Assembly (NCBI GenBank): GCA_900314885.1
Contig: OMWY01000001.1
Coordinates: forward strand, 372,001-436,000
Origin: an uncultured Eubacteriales bacterium
GTDB lineage: Bacteria; Bacillota; Clostridia; Lachnospirales; Lachnospiraceae
Direction of reading: 5' to 3'
DNA length: 64,000 nucleotides
Made by a program: the position numbers and the translations under genes. The notes beneath the pieces are model-generated. The model was given only the letters and a program-made list of their open reading frames with translations. It was not told the DNA's origin and made no database searches. How positions within the stretch are numbered: position 1 is the stretch's first letter; every line of letters starts with the position of its first letter. This document shows positions 26,040-33,300 of this stretch, piece by piece.

Positions 26040-27740
26040 ATGAAGAATTTGCCGACAGGATGGGATGATTTTGAAAGGGTCATTAAGGATGGCTATTATT
26101 ATGTTGATAAGACTAAGCTTATCAGCAATTTAATAGGAACAGGAAGCGCAGTGACACTCTTTACGCGCCCAAGGCGCTTTGGCAAGACTCTGAACATGAG
26201 CATGCTAAAAAACTTCTTTGAAATAGGAAGTGACCCGTCGCTTTTTGATGGGCTCGCTATAGCCGATAACAAGGAGTTATGTGAGAAGCACCAGGGAAAG
26301 TATCCGGTGATTTCTATTTCACTTAAAGGCGTCAGCGGGTTGACATATAGTGAGGCTGTGGAAAGGATGCGTGATGTCATTGGACAAGAGGCTGACAGGT
26401 TTCATTTTCTGCTTGAGAGCGATAAGTTGACCGGGAATGAGAAAATTGACTATGCTAAGATAGTAAAGCGCAATGAAGAGGGAGACACCAATTATAACAT
26501 GAGCGAGGATATAATGATCTCAAGCTTGTATAAACTTTCCTATCTTCTATATAAGCACTATGGTGAGCGTACGGTTATTCTTATCGATGAGTATGATGTA
26601 CCTCTTGATAAGGCTCATATCCACGGTTATTATGATAAGATGGTCGAGTTGATAAGAGGCATGTTTCATGCTGCCTTGAAAACTAACGACAATCTGGCTT
26701 TTGCTGTCCTTACCGGTTGCCTTCGCGTCTCTAAGGAAAGTATATTTACAGGTCTGAATAACCTTGATGTATATAGTATCAGCGACCCTGAATGCGATGA
26801 CCTGTTTGGTTTTAATGAAGCAGAAGTAAACAAGATTCTGGAGGATTATGACCTCTCAGAGAAGAAAGATGAGGTAAAGGTCTGGTATGATGGTTATAAA
26901 TTTGGTAAAAAAGATATTTATTGCCCTTGGGATGTTCTGAAATATGTTGAGAAGCATTTAAGCGACAGAGACCTTGAACCGCTGAATTACTGGGCAAATT
27001 CCAGCGGCAACGACCTGGTTCGGGAGTTTGTTGACATTTCAACAAAAGAGACAACAGAAGAACTTGAGAAGCTTGTGGCAGGTAAGAAGGTCGAAAAGCG
27101 GATAAATGAGAACCTTACATACAGAGATTTAGATGGAAGCATAGATAACCTCTGGGGTATTCTTTACGCTACAGGTTATCTTACCGGAACCCGTGGCGCT
27201 GATAATATATATACCCTTTGGATTCCGAACAAGGAAGTTCGCCAAATTTACGAGGATGATATATTAAAGTGGTTCAACAACAGAGTCAAGGAAGATACGA
27301 GTTCAAAGGAGACATTTTATAAGGCGATAATTACCGGAAATTCCGAAGAGATGGAAGAGGTTTTAAATTCTCTTTTATTTGATTCGATTAGCATAAGAGA
27401 TACATTTACAAGAAAATACATGAGAGAGAATTTTTATCATGGTTTTGTTCTTGGACTTTTGAGCGGCTTTAAGACAGTGAGAAGCAACTCTGAGTCGGGA
27501 GATGGATATTCCGATATCATGGTTCTTGACAGGCAGAGCAAAACAGCCGCAATACTTGAATTAAAATACGCTGATTCAGATGATGTCGAAGTCATGGAAA
27601 AGGCATGTGCGTCAGCATTAGCCCAGATAGAGGAAAAGAAATATGATGCCCCGATAATTCGCGCAGGATTGGCGAAAACAATATGGAAGTATGGAATTTC
27701 ATTCAATAAAAAGCTTGCCTGCGTGAGAAAGAATCAGTAG
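26040..27740 (+). CDS. AAA-ATPase-like / PD-(D/E)XK domain protein, copy 2
   Basis: 566 residues. Same build as the copy at 20267: RPRRFGKTLNMSML P-loop, VILIDEYDVPLD Walker B, and YSDIMVLDRQ...AAILELKYAD near the C-terminus. The first 96 residues are identical to copy 1, then residues about 97-150 differ strongly, then a long near-identical stretch returns (TEELEKLVAG to DNIYTLWIPNKEV), then the C-terminus diverges. This mosaic points to gene conversion between the copies. It has its own promoter and is followed by 60 bp that hold the topB promoter. Confidence 0.8.
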   Translation: MKNLPTGWDDFERVIKDGYYYVDKTKLISNLIGTGSAVTLFTRPRRFGKTLNMSMLKNFFEIGSDPSLFDGLAIADNKELCEKHQGKYPVISISLKGVSGLTYSEAVERMRDVIGQEADRFHFLLESDKLTGNEKIDYAKIVKRNEEGDTNYNMSEDIMISSLYKLSYLLYKHYGERTVILIDEYDVPLDKAHIHGYYDKMVELIRGMFHAALKTNDNLAFAVLTGCLRVSKESIFTGLNNLDVYSISDPECDDLFGFNEAEVNKILEDYDLSEKKDEVKVWYDGYKFGKKDIYCPWDVLKYVEKHLSDRDLEPLNYWANSSGNDLVREFVDISTKETTEELEKLVAGKKVEKRINENLTYRDLDGSIDNLWGILYATGYLTGTRGADNIYTLWIPNKEVRQIYEDDILKWFNNRVKEDTSSKETFYKAIITGNSEEMEEVLNSLLFDSISIRDTFTRKYMRENFYHGFVLGLLSGFKTVRSNSESGDGYSDIMVLDRQSKTAAILELKYADSDDVEVMEKACASALAQIEEKKYDAPIIRAGLAKTIWKYGISFNKKLACVRKNQ

Positions 27741-27763
27741 GATGGCAGGTGAAGTTACTGCGA

Positions 27764-27792
27764 TTGAAAAGTCAGCTCAGATAGTGTATAAT
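27764..27792 (+). promoter_or_regulatory. topB promoter, predicted leaderless start
   Basis: TTGAAA (27764-27769), 17-bp spacer, perfect TATAAT (27787-27792). The expected start of transcription (about 7 nt past the -10) falls at 27799-27800, right at the topB ATG (27801). No Shine-Dalgarno lies between, so the mRNA would be leaderless. Confidence 0.6.
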
Positions 27793-27800
27793 ATAGCGGT

Positions 27801-29777
27801 ATGAAAACATTAATTATTACAGAGAAGCCATCCGTAGCACAGGAGTACGCGAATATACTTCATGTGACCGCCAGACGGAACGGTTTTATAGAAAATAACA
27901 AATACGTAATTACCTGGTGCGTGGGACATCTCGTGGAGATGTGCTATCCGGAAAAATACGATGAGAAATACAAAAAATGGCGTATGGAAGACCTGCCATT
28001 CCTTCCAGAAAAATATAAATACGATGTCATAAAGAACGTAAAGAAGCAATATGACATCGTTCACGGCTTTATGAACAGCGATGATATAGAAACCATCCTT
28101 TATGCCGGCGACTCTGGGCGAGAGGGTGAAGTTATTATCGAACTCATACGTAAATATGGCGGTGTAAGAAAAGGGATAAATGAGCGTCGCGTGTGGATAG
28201 ATTCATGTACTGAGGAAGAGATTACCAGGGGTATCCGCGAGGCGAAGCCGATAGAAGCCTACGACAATCTCGCGAGAGCCGGAATCATGCGTGGCATAGA
28301 GGATTATGCCATGGGGATAAATTTTTCCCGCGCGCTCTCTATAAAATATGGCGGCATGCTAAACCGCGAAGCCGGTACTAAAAAATATGCCGCCATCGCG
28401 GTAGGCAGGGTTATGACTTGTGTCCTCGGAATGGTAGTTGACAGAGAAAGAGAAATAAGAAACTTTGTTATCACACCATTTTACAGGGTTGTCGGAACAT
28501 TTTCGATACCGGATGTGAAAGAAAAGGTATCCTATGAAGGCGAGTGGAAGGCTGTCAAGGGGAGCCGCTATGACGGCACTCCGTTTTTATATAGCGAAAA
28601 GGGCTTTAATAAAAAAGAAGACGCAAAGAAAATGATAGACGCTCTTGACGGAGCTAAGGCGAAGGTCCTTAAGCGGGCTCACTCCACAGAGCAGAAAAAG
28701 GCGCCATTATTATTTAACCTCGCCGAATTACAGGCGGAGTGCACGAAGCGCTTTCACATCAGTCCTGATGAGACCTTAAATATTGCCCAGACTCTGTACG
28801 AGGGCAAATTAACGACGTATCCGAGAACTGATGCCCGTGTGCTTACAACCGCCATGGCGGGTGAGGTTACTAAGAATTTATCGGGCCTCTATCGTTACAC
28901 GCCAACAAGTGAGTACGTCCTAAAAATAAGGGATGACGGATTATATAAGGGACTCGCGAAGACCCAGTACGTGGATGACAGTAAGGTTACCGACCACTAC
29001 GCGATAATTCCTACCGGAAATGTTTCTGAATTAAATAAGCAGAGCGAATTAAATAAGAAGGTGTACGATTTAATTGTAAGGAGGTTTTTATCGATATTTT
29101 ACCCGCCTGCCATTTATGAGAAGGAAAATATAACAACGGAAATTCCGTACAAGGATGGCAATGGGACGGAGCAGTTTTTTACGGCACTGAAGGTTTTAAA
29201 GGATCCGGGATATCTTGAGATAGCGGGCATCCCTGATAAGAGCGGTAATGACGCAGGTATGATAAATGCTCTCTCAACATTAAAAAAGGGAAGTAACGTA
29301 AACACCGATAAACTTGAAATAAAGGAAGGAAAAACAACCCCTCCTAAGCGCTATACATCAGGCTCAATGATTCTCGCCATGGAAAACGCGGGCCAGTTAA
29401 TAGAAGACGAGGATCTCAGAGCCCAGATAAAGGGAGCCGGAATCGGTACGAGCGCTACCCGCGCGGGAATTATCGAGAAATTGGTTAAGATAGGGTATCT
29501 GGGGTTAAATAAGAAGACCCAGGTCCTCACACCGAAATTATTTGGTGAAATGGTCTACGAGGCCGTGAGACTTTCGATACCGTCCATGCTTAAGCCGAAT
29601 ATGACGGCAAGCTGGGAAATGGGTTTATCTATGGTTGAGAAGGGTGAGTTAACCGATTCTGATTACGAAAAGAAATTATATGATTATGTCAGAAAATATA
29701 CCGAATTCGTAAAGGAAAAGGATATTTCCGGACCTCTTCGCCATAATATTGAAATAGTAAAAAAGGTAAATAAATAG
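27801..29777 (+). CDS. topB: DNA topoisomerase III
   Basis: Type IA topoisomerase that decatenates DNA with single-strand passage. 658 residues. The TOPRIM domain begins at the first residues (KTLIITEKPSVAQEYANIL) and contains the acidic GDSGREGEV motif; the active-site tyrosine is in LTTYPRTDAR. No zinc-ribbon extension is seen at the C-terminus. The N-terminus matches the family exactly at the ATG, so the lack of any ribosome-binding site ahead of it is real. topB marks the right boundary of the AT-rich accessory block. Confidence 0.92.
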   Translation: MKTLIITEKPSVAQEYANILHVTARRNGFIENNKYVITWCVGHLVEMCYPEKYDEKYKKWRMEDLPFLPEKYKYDVIKNVKKQYDIVHGFMNSDDIETILYAGDSGREGEVIIELIRKYGGVRKGINERRVWIDSCTEEEITRGIREAKPIEAYDNLARAGIMRGIEDYAMGINFSRALSIKYGGMLNREAGTKKYAAIAVGRVMTCVLGMVVDREREIRNFVITPFYRVVGTFSIPDVKEKVSYEGEWKAVKGSRYDGTPFLYSEKGFNKKEDAKKMIDALDGAKAKVLKRAHSTEQKKAPLLFNLAELQAECTKRFHISPDETLNIAQTLYEGKLTTYPRTDARVLTTAMAGEVTKNLSGLYRYTPTSEYVLKIRDDGLYKGLAKTQYVDDSKVTDHYAIIPTGNVSELNKQSELNKKVYDLIVRRFLSIFYPPAIYEKENITTEIPYKDGNGTEQFFTALKVLKDPGYLEIAGIPDKSGNDAGMINALSTLKKGSNVNTDKLEIKEGKTTPPKRYTSGSMILAMENAGQLIEDEDLRAQIKGAGIGTSATRAGIIEKLVKIGYLGLNKKTQVLTPKLFGEMVYEAVRLSIPSMLKPNMTASWEMGLSMVEKGELTDSDYEKKLYDYVRKYTEFVKEKDISGPLRHNIEIVKKVNK

Positions 29778-29788
29778 GAGCTGCTATA

Positions 29789-30457
29789 ATGGATGGTTTA
29801 AAAATAAATGACTTATATGATCTTACAAAATCGCTTGCGGGTGATTATTTAAAGGACTTCACTTATCCCTGGGAAGCTATTGCGGGAATAGGTGATTTAA
29901 TTATTAAATTAGGAGAATCACTACCTGCTGATAAATATGAGAAGCGTGGCGAACATGTATGGGTCGCGAAATCGGCGAAGGTCGCGCCGACAGCCTTTTT
30001 AGGTGATGTATGCATTATCGGTGAGAATACCGAAGTGAGACATTGCGCATTTATCAGAGGTAAGGCGCTTGTCGGTAATGACTGCGTTATAGGGAATTCT
30101 GTTGAATTAAAAAATGTAATTATTTTTGATCACTGCGAGGTGCCACACTTTAATTATGTCGGTGATTCTATTTTAGGATTTAAGGCTCACATGGGAGCGG
30201 GAAGCATTACAAGTAATATTAAGAGTGACAGAAGCCCTGTAACCATAGCTACACCTGAAGGGAAAATTGATACCGGATTAATTAAGGCCGGAGCTTTTCT
30301 CGGCGACCATGTTGAGGTTGGCTGTAATTCTGTTCTTAATCCGGGAACCGTGGTGGGAAGAAATACAAATATTTATCCTCTTTCTATGGTAAGAGGATTT
30401 GTTCCGGCGGACCATATTTATAAAAATAAGGGTGAGGTCGTAAATAAAAGCTTATAA
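29789..30457 (+). CDS. Left-handed beta-helix hexapeptide-repeat protein (GlmU-C-like)
   Basis: 222 residues. Repeated hexapeptides (VAPTAFLGDVCIIG, VGNDCVIGNSVELKN, LGDHVEVGCNSVLNPG) predict a left-handed beta-helix like the acetyltransferase half of GlmU. It lacks a nucleotidyltransferase domain. Similar clostridial proteins are often labelled UDP-N-acetylglucosamine pyrophosphorylase, which the visible domain does not justify. A ribosome-binding site (ATAGGAGCTGC) precedes the ATG. It lies 11 bp after topB and 18 bp before the cyclohydrolase gene. Likely an acyl- or nucleotide-sugar transferase-like protein; substrate unknown. Confidence 0.7.
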   Translation: MDGLKINDLYDLTKSLAGDYLKDFTYPWEAIAGIGDLIIKLGESLPADKYEKRGEHVWVAKSAKVAPTAFLGDVCIIGENTEVRHCAFIRGKALVGNDCVIGNSVELKNVIIFDHCEVPHFNYVGDSILGFKAHMGAGSITSNIKSDRSPVTIATPEGKIDTGLIKAGAFLGDHVEVGCNSVLNPGTVVGRNTNIYPLSMVRGFVPADHIYKNKGEVVNKSL

Positions 30458-30475
30458 TTATGAGAGGAGTGCATT

Positions 30476-31096
30476 TTGGAACAGAGGGATTTAGAGGAAT
30501 TTACTGAAGAGCTTGCGGCTAAGACGTCAACGCCCGGCGGCGGTGGCGCGGCGGCGCTTACGGGAGCGCTCGCGGCGGCTCTTGCCTCTATGGCAGCTAA
30601 TTTTACCGAGGGTAAAAAGAAATATATAGAATACGAAGACGATATGCTTCGTATAATTAAAAGGACTAATGAAATAAGACTTCTCCTTCTTGATAATATA
30701 GATGAGGACGCGAAGGCTTTTTTGCCCTTGTCAAAGGCATACGCAATTAAGGCTGTTACGGATACGGAAATAGAAAATAAAAGGAAGAAACTTGAGAAGG
30801 CTTTAATTTCCGCAACAGTCCCTCCAATGGAAATAATTAAGCTGATTTCAGAGCTTTCGGACATTTTTAAGGAGTTGTCTGTTAAGGGTACAAGGCTTTT
30901 ACTTTCTGACGTTGGCGCCGGGGCAGTACTTGCGAGGTCAGCCGCCGAAGCCGCTCTGCTTGCTGTATACGCAAATACTAAAATGATGACGGATACTAAT
31001 ACGGCAAAGGAGCTTGAAGGCAGGGCTGAGGGAGAAATAGACAGAATAGCAAAGGTGACAGAGGAAGCGTATAATTCGGTTATCGAATCATTTTAA
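30476..31096 (+). CDS. fchA: Methenyl-THF cyclohydrolase / cyclodeaminase family (FchA-like)
   Basis: 206 residues. The conserved N-terminal motif is TSTPGGGGAAALTGALAAAL (residues about 18-37), typical of the FTCD_C cyclodeaminase/cyclohydrolase fold, which is mostly helical. The family includes methenyl-THF cyclohydrolase, which interconverts 5,10-methenyl-THF and 10-formyl-THF. I place the start at the TTG at 30476 behind GAGAGGAGTGCA. It sits 24 bp before folD, so both should act on the same folate intermediates. The neighbouring FolD lacks its usual catalytic lysine, making a separate cyclohydrolase meaningful. Confidence 0.75.
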   Translation: MEQRDLEEFTEELAAKTSTPGGGGAAALTGALAAALASMAANFTEGKKKYIEYEDDMLRIIKRTNEIRLLLLDNIDEDAKAFLPLSKAYAIKAVTDTEIENKRKKLEKALISATVPPMEIIKLISELSDIFKELSVKGTRLLLSDVGAGAVLARSAAEAALLAVYANTKMMTDTNTAKELEGRAEGEIDRIAKVTEEAYNSVIESF

Positions 31097-31120
31097 ATTT
31101 AGACTGAAGGGGGCAATATT

Positions 31121-31978
31121 ATGGAATTAATTTATGGAAAGGATGTAGCGAAAATAATTACCGATTCTGTAATTGGTAAGTCGGAAGAATTAGAGAGGCA
31201 AGGAGAGAGAGAAGCTAAGCTTGCTATAATAAGAGTAGGCGATAACGCAGGCAATATTTCATACGAGCGAGGCGCCGGAAAACGTATGGAAAAGTGTGGT
31301 ATACTACATGAAGAATACGATTTTCCGGATAATGTCTCTAAGGTTGAATTTGATAAGGCATTTAATAAAATAAATGCTGATGAGACTGTTGACGGAATTT
31401 TATTATTAAGACCATTACCGTCGCAGCTAGATGAAAAAAATGTGGTCACAAGGATAAATCCTGACAAGGATGTAGATTGCGCGAATCCACTTAATCTTGG
31501 AAAATTATTAACCGGGGCAAAGGATGGTTTCAGCCCGTGCACCTGCCTTGCGGTTGAGAGAGTCTTAAAGTTCATATTAGAGGCAAGAGGGGATTCTCTC
31601 AGAGGTAAGAATGTGACAATCGTCGGCAGGAGCGCTGTTGTTGGAAGGCCCCTTGCTCTTCTTCTTATAAATGATGACGCGACCGTTACCGTGTGCCACA
31701 CTAAGACCGAGAATCTTGCCGGCTGCTGTAAGAAGGCTGATATAATAGTAGCGGCTGCGGGACACGCGGGGCTTATAACCGCAGACCACGTAAAGCCAGG
31801 AGCCATAATTGCCGATGTTGGTGTGAATATGGGAGTAGATGGAAAATTAGTCGGTGATGTTGACATAGAATCAGTAAATGATATTGCAAGTGTTTGTACC
31901 CCTGTTCCCGGTGGCATCGGCGCAGTCACTACATCAATACTTGCCATGCAGGTGATGAAGGCGAGGATAAAGAGATAA
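31121..31978 (+). CDS. folD: Methylene-THF dehydrogenase (FolD), cyclohydrolase lysine missing
   Basis: 285 residues, standard FolD size. It has the folate-binding and NADP-binding segments (ILLLRPLPSQLDE, DKDVDCANP, VTIVGRSAVVGRPLALLL, TPVPGGIGAVTTSIL). In typical FolD the YxxxK motif supplies a lysine essential for the cyclohydrolase step; here it reads Y48-E-R-G-A52-G-K54, so that position is alanine. K54 two residues later might substitute. The upstream fchA-like gene could supply the missing activity. Whether dehydrogenase activity is retained is inference from the intact Rossmann part. Confidence 0.85.
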   Translation: MELIYGKDVAKIITDSVIGKSEELERQGEREAKLAIIRVGDNAGNISYERGAGKRMEKCGILHEEYDFPDNVSKVEFDKAFNKINADETVDGILLLRPLPSQLDEKNVVTRINPDKDVDCANPLNLGKLLTGAKDGFSPCTCLAVERVLKFILEARGDSLRGKNVTIVGRSAVVGRPLALLLINDDATVTVCHTKTENLAGCCKKADIIVAAAGHAGLITADHVKPGAIIADVGVNMGVDGKLVGDVDIESVNDIASVCTPVPGGIGAVTTSILAMQVMKARIKR

Positions 31979-31984
31979 AAAATG

Positions 31985-32004
31985 GAGGTGGAAATTACCA
32001 CCTC
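31985..32004. terminator. Bidirectional terminator between folD and PHP gene
   Basis: GAGGTGG (31985-31991) and CCACCTC (31998-32004) with a 6-nt loop. On the plus side TTAATTATTAA follows; on the minus side the flank reads ATTTTTTATC. It sits between convergent genes and probably serves both. Confidence 0.7.
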
Positions 32005-32011
32005 TTAATTA

Positions 32012-32878
32012 TTAATCTCTTGAATTCCTTAGGATAGTCAGGAGCTCATAAGGCACCTTCAGGTTCCCTCTACCTGAGCCTATACTGATGCTTGGCTTTG
32101 GAGTGCCGTGGAAGTCTGAGCCGCCGGTCATGAGAAGGCCTTTTTCTTTCGCTATAGCTCTTATTGCGGCTTCTTCATCAAGCGTGTTGCTTGAATATAT
32201 GGTCTCGATTCCTCTGAGACCGTAGGATATTAATTTATCTATCAGGTTATTTAATTCTGAAGGCTCTAAGTGATATATAATCGGATGCGCAAGTACAGGA
32301 ACACCGCCTGCGGCAAGGATGCATTTTATGGCGGTCTCCGGACTCGTGAACTTCCTCGCTACGTAATAAGGCGTCTTATCTCCCAAATAATAAGTAAAGG
32401 CGTCGGCATAGGAATGCACCATGTGGTTCTCGACCATGTATTTGGCAAAATGGGCTCTGGTGATAATAGAGTCGGGCGACTTCTCCCGGATGGCTTTGAT
32501 TGAAATGTCAAGACCTGCGTTCCGCAGATTCTCAGCCATCTTTTCGTTACGTCTGTCGCGTTCAGCTTTTGCGTCACCCATCATTTTAACAAGGGTGTCA
32601 TTGTGAGGATCTACAAGCAGACCTAGGATGTGGATATCTCCGGTCTTGTAGGCGGCAGAGATTTCAACGCCCGGTATGACTTCTATTTTCCTGTCTCCCG
32701 ATACGCCCCTGTTATACTCGTCGGCGGCCGCCTTGAGCTCGTCGAAGCCTTCGGTAGTATCGTGGTCGGTGAGGGCGAAGGCAGCTAGATTTGCCTGCAA
32801 AGCGAGTTTCAGCAGCTCAGTCGGTGTAAATGATCCATCCGAATATGTTGAATGCACGTGTAGGTCTATGTATCGCAT
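32012..32878 (-). CDS. PHP-domain phosphoesterase
   Basis: 288 residues. Metal-binding motifs of the PHP superfamily are visible: DLHVHSTYSDGS at the N-terminus, FALTDHDTTEGF, PGVEISA, LAHPI and the terminal GGSDFHG. This set resembles the YciV/RNase AM-type enzymes, which hydrolyse 3',5'-nucleoside bisphosphates or trim RNA 5' ends. The exact substrate cannot be read from the sequence. The start is preceded by AAAGGAGCATGGTATT. It is divergent from the SCIFF gene, with a good promoter in the shared intergenic region. Confidence 0.85.
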   Translation of the reverse strand: MRYIDLHVHSTYSDGSFTPTELLKLALQANLAAFALTDHDTTEGFDELKAAADEYNRGVSGDRKIEVIPGVEISAAYKTGDIHILGLLVDPHNDTLVKMMGDAKAERDRRNEKMAENLRNAGLDISIKAIREKSPDSIITRAHFAKYMVENHMVHSYADAFTYYLGDKTPYYVARKFTSPETAIKCILAAGGVPVLAHPIIYHLEPSELNNLIDKLISYGLRGIETIYSSNTLDEEAAIRAIAKEKGLLMTGGSDFHGTPKPSISIGSGRGNLKVPYELLTILRNSRD

Positions 32879-32913
32879 AATACCATGCTCCTTTAAAACT
32901 TTTTGTTGATTCT

Positions 32914-32942
32914 ATTATAGTAGTTAATTGGTGAGATATCAA
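32914..32942 (-). promoter_or_regulatory. Promoter of the PHP gene
   Basis: On the minus strand: TTGATA (plus 32937-32942), 17-bp spacer, TATAAT (plus 32914-32919). Near consensus, about 36 bp upstream of the ATG at 32878. Confidence 0.65.
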
Positions 32943-32984
32943 GTGTTTACTGTTCACGCTCAACAAATTATTTTACAAAAGGGC

Positions 32985-33013
32985 TTTAAATTCGGGCGGA
33001 GATATGTTATAAT
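32985..33013 (+). promoter_or_regulatory. SCIFF promoter
   Basis: TTTAAA (32985-32990), 17 bp, TATAAT (33008-33013). A small hairpin, GTAGTC/GACTAC (33023-33038), lies in the predicted leader before the ribosome-binding site ACGGAGG. Confidence 0.55.
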
Positions 33014-33076
33014 GAACAGGATGTAGTCGTGTGACTACTTGTTTGTCAACTGAAAATTTAATACGGAGGTACCATT

Positions 33077-33217
33077 ATGAAGCATATCAAGAGCTTAAAG
33101 ACAAGAAATCTCAAGGAGTCTATGAAGAAGGGCGGATGCGGCGAGTGCAAGACATCATGCCAGTCAGCCTGCAAGACTTCCTGCACAGTAGGTAATCAGA
33201 GCTGCGAGAAGGCCTGA
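33077..33217 (+). CDS. SCIFF ranthipeptide precursor
   Basis: 46 residues, below usual ORF cut-offs. It starts MKHIKSLKTRNLKES and ends with a core of six cysteines (KKGGCGECKTSCQSACKTSC, then VGNQSCEKA), matching the six-cysteines-in-forty-five family that is near-universal in Clostridia. The maturase, a radical SAM/SPASM enzyme, follows at 33301. SCIFF maturases install thioether links from Cys to the alpha or gamma carbon of other residues (ranthipeptides). The ATG has an ACGGAGG site at suitable distance. The biological role of SCIFF is still debated; quorum or metabolic signalling has been proposed. Confidence 0.93.
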   Translation: MKHIKSLKTRNLKESMKKGGCGECKTSCQSACKTSCTVGNQSCEKA

Positions 33218-33234
33218 GGATTACTTGTGCGTTT

Positions 33235-33259
33235 AGAGCAGCGGCTTCGCCGCTGCTCT
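33235..33259 (+). terminator. Strong hairpin between SCIFF and its maturase
   Basis: AGAGCAGCGGC (33235-33245), loop TTC, GCCGCTGCTCT (33249-33259), then TTATT. An 11-bp GC-rich perfect stem. It probably attenuates transcription so that precursor is made in excess over maturase. Confidence 0.75.
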
Positions 33260-33300
33260 TTATTGTGTGCAATGAGACAAGCTTAGAAAGGTAATTCATT

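Noticed and set aside
20267..27740. Reading the AAA/PD-(D/E)XK genes as a phage defence system
   Set aside because: The family is widespread and functionally unsettled; no restriction, toxin or other defence gene is beside them.
31132..32001. Long minus-strand frame of 289 codons opposite folD
   Set aside because: It mirrors folD codon by codon, with no ribosome-binding site and no protein family features.
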